Below the pieces are notes generated by a model. It made no database searches. It was given only the letters and a program-made list of their open reading frames with translations, and was not told the DNA's origin. From positions 372,001 through 436,000 of the forward strand of contig NZ_JAMGSL010000005.1 of the NCBI RefSeq assembly GCF_025195125.1: DNA of 64,000 nucleotides, written 5' to 3'. Shown here in pieces: positions 61,523 through 64,000 of this stretch. The number at the start of each line of letters is the position of its first letter. The stretch's first letter is position 1. Source of the stretch: Streptomyces sp. Je 1-79. GTDB taxonomy: Bacteria > Actinomycetota > Actinomycetes > Streptomycetales > Streptomycetaceae. Both the position numbers and the translations under genes were made by a program.

Positions 61523-62617
61523 TCACTCGTCTGTCGCGGCGGGATCCAACGGAACGCCGTTGCTCCGCAGCACCTCCCGGACGTCGAGGATCAGGGGGAA
61601 CACCTCGTGGTTCCGGTCCTCTCCCTGCTCGTCCCAGGCCCGCTGCTCCGCCTCCACCGCCATGCGGTCCTGCGCGAACACCCGCTCGGTGAAACGGCGG
61701 ATGAACGGCCACGCGACATCGAGAGCCCCCGGGATGGGCGGCTTCGCGATCATCAGGAGCCCGTACGCGTGATTGGTGCGCTGCTCGGCGTCCTCCGGAA
61801 CGTAGGCGACCCAGAGGGAGAACGCCGGAAGTTCGGAGTCCGTGGGAACCGCTTGAAGCGTCTGGTACGGGTACTGGGTGCGTACGGTGATGACATCGGG
61901 GGAGTCCGCGCCGCTGATCCCCTCGGCGGAGAGCAGCCCGGCGCCGCGGTCCTTCCGTCCGCCGCCGGGCACGAAGAGATAGCGGGCCTCGACGAACTGC
62001 GGTCCGGTGTCGTACCCCAGCAGCTCGGGCCGGATCTTGCCCAGGACCCCCCGGTGGAGAAACTGGTGGTTCATGTCGAGCAGATTCTCGTGCATGAACG
62101 TGTAGTGACACTTCACGGTGCGCGAGAACATCATCGTCTTGTGCCGGGGCGAGTCGAATTCCGGCAGCTCCGGCAGTGATACCAGAGGCGCCTTCTCCGG
62201 GTCTCCCGGAAAGACGAACACCAGGCCGTACACCTCGCGGACCGGATAGGCGCGCACGCCCCTGGGCGGCCTGTCGACTCCCTTGGGGAGATAGGGGATC
62301 TGGGAGATGTGGCCGTTTCCGCGGTAGGCCCACGCGTGATAGCAGCATCGGAGCACCTCGCCCTCCACGACGCCCAGGCTCAGCGGCACCTGGCGATGCG
62401 CGCACCGGTCTTCCAGGGCGAAGACCTTCCCACTGGCGCCGCGGTACAACGCGATCCGCTCGCCCGCGAACACGGCGGCGAACGTCTTTCCCTTGCGGAC
62501 GTCCCGCGACCGGGCGACCGGGTACCAGAAATCCGGATGGATTCCGATCCTCCGGAGGTCCGGGACGGTCCGGGAGTTCTCAGCGGCCGTACGCGGCCCT
62601 GGTCGCGCCTCGGTCAT
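61523..62617 (-). CDS. Rieske aromatic ring-hydroxylating oxygenase, alpha-subunit type
   Basis: This 364-residue protein has a Rieske [2Fe-2S] domain with Cys72, His74, Cys91 and His94 (CAHRQVPLSLGVVEG, then LRCCYHAWAYRG), and a C-terminal catalytic domain with the iron site motif FMHENLLDMNHQFLHRG (Asp and two His). The size fits single-component oxygenases that hydroxylate or demethylate. No ferredoxin or reductase is adjacent. The ATG at 62617 lacks a strong ribosome-binding site. The substrate cannot be predicted. Confidence 0.87.
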   Translation of the reverse strand: MTEARPGPRTAAENSRTVPDLRRIGIHPDFWYPVARSRDVRKGKTFAAVFAGERIALYRGASGKVFALEDRCAHRQVPLSLGVVEGEVLRCCYHAWAYRGNGHISQIPYLPKGVDRPPRGVRAYPVREVYGLVFVFPGDPEKAPLVSLPELPEFDSPRHKTMMFSRTVKCHYTFMHENLLDMNHQFLHRGVLGKIRPELLGYDTGPQFVEARYLFVPGGGRKDRGAGLLSAEGISGADSPDVITVRTQYPYQTLQAVPTDSELPAFSLWVAYVPEDAEQRTNHAYGLLMIAKPPIPGALDVAWPFIRRFTERVFAQDRMAVEAEQRAWDEQGEDRNHEVFPLILDVREVLRSNGVPLDPAATDE

Positions 62618-62783
62618 CCATCACTCCCTCGCCAGGCAGGCCTCTGCTGCGGAACGTGCGGAACGCGAAAGCCGCCGGGCGCTCCCGTACCTCCTTCTGG
62701 TTCCCGTATGTCGTACGGATGAGGCTCCCCCTGGCGGGTGACAGCGCCTGAACGGGGCGGGGCGCGTGGGGCCGTACGGGTGC

Positions 62784-63830
62784 TCAGCCCCCGCCTGCCG
62801 CGCCGTCACCGCCTCCCCGCCGGAGATCCGCGTCGGTGAGTTCCTCCAGCTCGCCGTGGGTGTCCAGCCAGTAGAGGAGGACGACCGCCGGTACGACGAG
62901 CACCAGGGCCACCAGGGTGACGATCGCCAGCCACGTCAGCGTGCCGGACGCGCCCGCGGCATCGGCCACGCTCAGCGAGGTGGGGACGAGATAGGGGCGC
63001 TGGGCCATGCCCCAGGCGATGACGGCGGACGCGACGACCCCGACCGCCGTGACGCGCATCCAGGTGCCCGGTGTCCGCAGGAGCAGCCAGGCCGTGGCGC
63101 AGGCGGCCACCCCCGCCACGACGACGAAGAGCAGCCCCAGGCCGTGGGTGAGCCCGTGCCAAACGTACGGGGAGTCGTCGTGCGTGACGAACCCGGTGAC
63201 CACCGCCAGGACGGTGAGCACCGCGAGACTGCCCAGCGCCCGCCGCCTGAAGTAGCCGACGAGGTCGGGGGCCTCGAACCGGCGGGCATCCCCCGTGAGG
63301 AAGACCGCGCCGAGGAAGGCCGTCGTCGCGACGGCGACCAGCCCGAACGTGAGCGAGGTGGGGTTGGCCCAGGCGTCCGTCGAGGCTTCCGTGCCCGGCG
63401 CCACGCGTCCCGACGCGACCCCGCCGACCGCGGCGCCGAGGAAGAACGGCGTGACGACCGAGGAGACGGCGAACACGGCACCGTACAGCCGCCGGCCGGT
63501 GAGCCGCCGGGACGGCTTGCGGAACGCGAAGCCGCCGCCGCGCAGGACCAGGCCCAGGGCGGCCAGCGCGAGGGGCAGCCACATCGCGGAGAACACGGTC
63601 TGGAACAGGAGGGGGAAGCCTGTCCACATGACGACGAGGACGAAGATCAGCCAGACGTTGTTGACCTCCCACACGGGGGCCATGGCGTGGTCGATGAGCC
63701 ACCGCGGACGCCGGCCCCGCTCGGCGCCGCCGGCCGTCAGGTCCCAGAAACCGGCGCCGTAGTCGGTTCCGCCCGCGCTTGCGTACGCGGCCACGGCGAG
63801 GAGCAGGACGACGGCGATGAGGTCGCTCAT
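62784..63830 (-). CDS. cydB: cytochrome bd oxidase subunit II
   Basis: This 348-residue protein has nine hydrophobic segments and the CydB landmarks GGTDYGAGFWDLTAGG, DHAMAPVWEVNNVWLIFVLV, MWTGFPLLFQTVFSAMWLPL and GGGFAFRKPSR. With CydA it forms the bd quinol oxidase, which reduces O2 with high affinity and without proton pumping. The start overlaps the cydA stop (ATGA). The C-terminal tail is acidic then Gly-rich. Confidence 0.93.
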   Translation of the reverse strand: MSDLIAVVLLLAVAAYASAGGTDYGAGFWDLTAGGAERGRRPRWLIDHAMAPVWEVNNVWLIFVLVVMWTGFPLLFQTVFSAMWLPLALAALGLVLRGGGFAFRKPSRRLTGRRLYGAVFAVSSVVTPFFLGAAVGGVASGRVAPGTEASTDAWANPTSLTFGLVAVATTAFLGAVFLTGDARRFEAPDLVGYFRRRALGSLAVLTVLAVVTGFVTHDDSPYVWHGLTHGLGLLFVVVAGVAACATAWLLLRTPGTWMRVTAVGVVASAVIAWGMAQRPYLVPTSLSVADAAGASGTLTWLAIVTLVALVLVVPAVVLLYWLDTHGELEELTDADLRRGGGDGAAGGG

Positions 63831-64000
63831 GGCCGGCCGTCCTCGGACCGGGCCGTCCCGCCGGCGTCGCCCGCGGGCAGGGGCACCCGGGGCCCGTACG
63901 GGGTGTCCTCCTCCGGCGCGTGCGCGGTGCCTCCCGCGGCCCGCTCCTCGTCGGCGAGGCGCCAGCGGGTGCGCATCTTCAGCAGGATGACGAGGAAGGA
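63827..64000 (-). CDS. cydA: cytochrome bd oxidase subunit I, C-terminal end (cut by window edge)
   Basis: The last 57 codons of a minus-strand frame run from the window edge to a TGA that overlaps the cydB start. The visible text SFLVILLKMRTRWRLADEER is the end of the last helix and the start of the cytoplasmic tail of CydA; the tail is Gly/Ala/Pro-rich. The identity rests on this helix end and on the coupling with cydB. Confidence 0.8.
   Translation of the reverse strand, partial: SFLVILLKMRTRWRLADEERAAGGTAHAPEEDTPYGPRVPLPAGDAGGTARSEDGRP

Overview
The window is about 64 kb of very GC-rich DNA (by eye above 70 % G+C, with strong third-position G/C bias, many GTG starts and ATGA/GTGA stop-start overlaps). 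Gene content and style point to an actinomycete, most likely Streptomyces or a close relative: the streptomycete-type gvpOAFGYZJLSK gas-vesicle cluster, a high-affinity actinobacterial [NiFe]-hydrogenase, SpoIIE-type PP2C phosphatases, DUF5947/DUF6084/DUF6893/DUF6400-type small families and ricin-lectin secreted enzymes. It reads as chromosome. No tRNA, rRNA, CRISPR, insertion sequence, integrase or prophage gene was seen.

Layout. 1-7.8 kb: the end of a DUF6766-type membrane protein, a DinB protein, a small acidic protein, a two-gene operon of secreted lectin-bearing enzymes (PQQ-type sugar dehydrogenase; ThuA plus DUF1080), and a divergent SRPBCC/TetR pair. 7.8-16.2 kb: PLP amino-acid decarboxylase, flavodoxin-fold reductase, VOC protein, YbdK-type carboxylate-amine ligase, acyl-CoA oxidase/dehydrogenase, SRPBCC protein, small membrane protein and a class II amidotransferase. 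16.3-23.2 kb: SRPBCC protein, an operon with a CYP152-type P450 and a Rho-N domain protein, a SpoIIE phosphatase, CBS, CsbD, GNAT and BrkB proteins. 23.7-30.2 kb: the gas-vesicle operon, ending with an Ala/Lys-rich helical protein and a strong hairpin terminator. 30.3-37.5 kb: PAS-PAS-GAF-SpoIIE phosphatase, hemerythrin, DJ-1/PfpI protein, sirtuin, MpaB-like oxygenase and zinc alcohol dehydrogenase. 37.7-52.75 kb: the hydrogenase locus, all on the plus strand: hypX, hhyS, hhyL, a NifU-like gene, three linked genes of unknown function, an endopeptidase, a 46-aa membrane peptide, then hypABFCDE. 52.7-64 kb: small zinc-ribbon and DUF6400-type proteins, membrane proteins, a RibD-type reductase, KatG, a glutamate-cysteine ligase coupled to a phospholipase D-like gene, a Rieske oxygenase and cydB with the end of cydA.

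How it works together. The hydrogenase locus is self-contained: HypABCDEF build the Fe(CN)2CO/Ni centre, HypX can supply CO from a formyl group under air, the endopeptidase trims the large-subunit tail, and HhyS shows the CxxD variant of the proximal-cluster motif expected of group 1h/5 enzymes. Five further genes are co-translated with the structural genes and are the best candidates for undescribed parts of the complex. The rest is dominated by stress and dormancy functions (peroxidases, hemerythrin, cytochrome bd, stress phosphatases, CsbD, gas-vesicle proteins), fitting an aerobic soil organism that survives starvation on trace H2. Coordinates were read by hand from the sequence and family names come from recognition, not from a database search.
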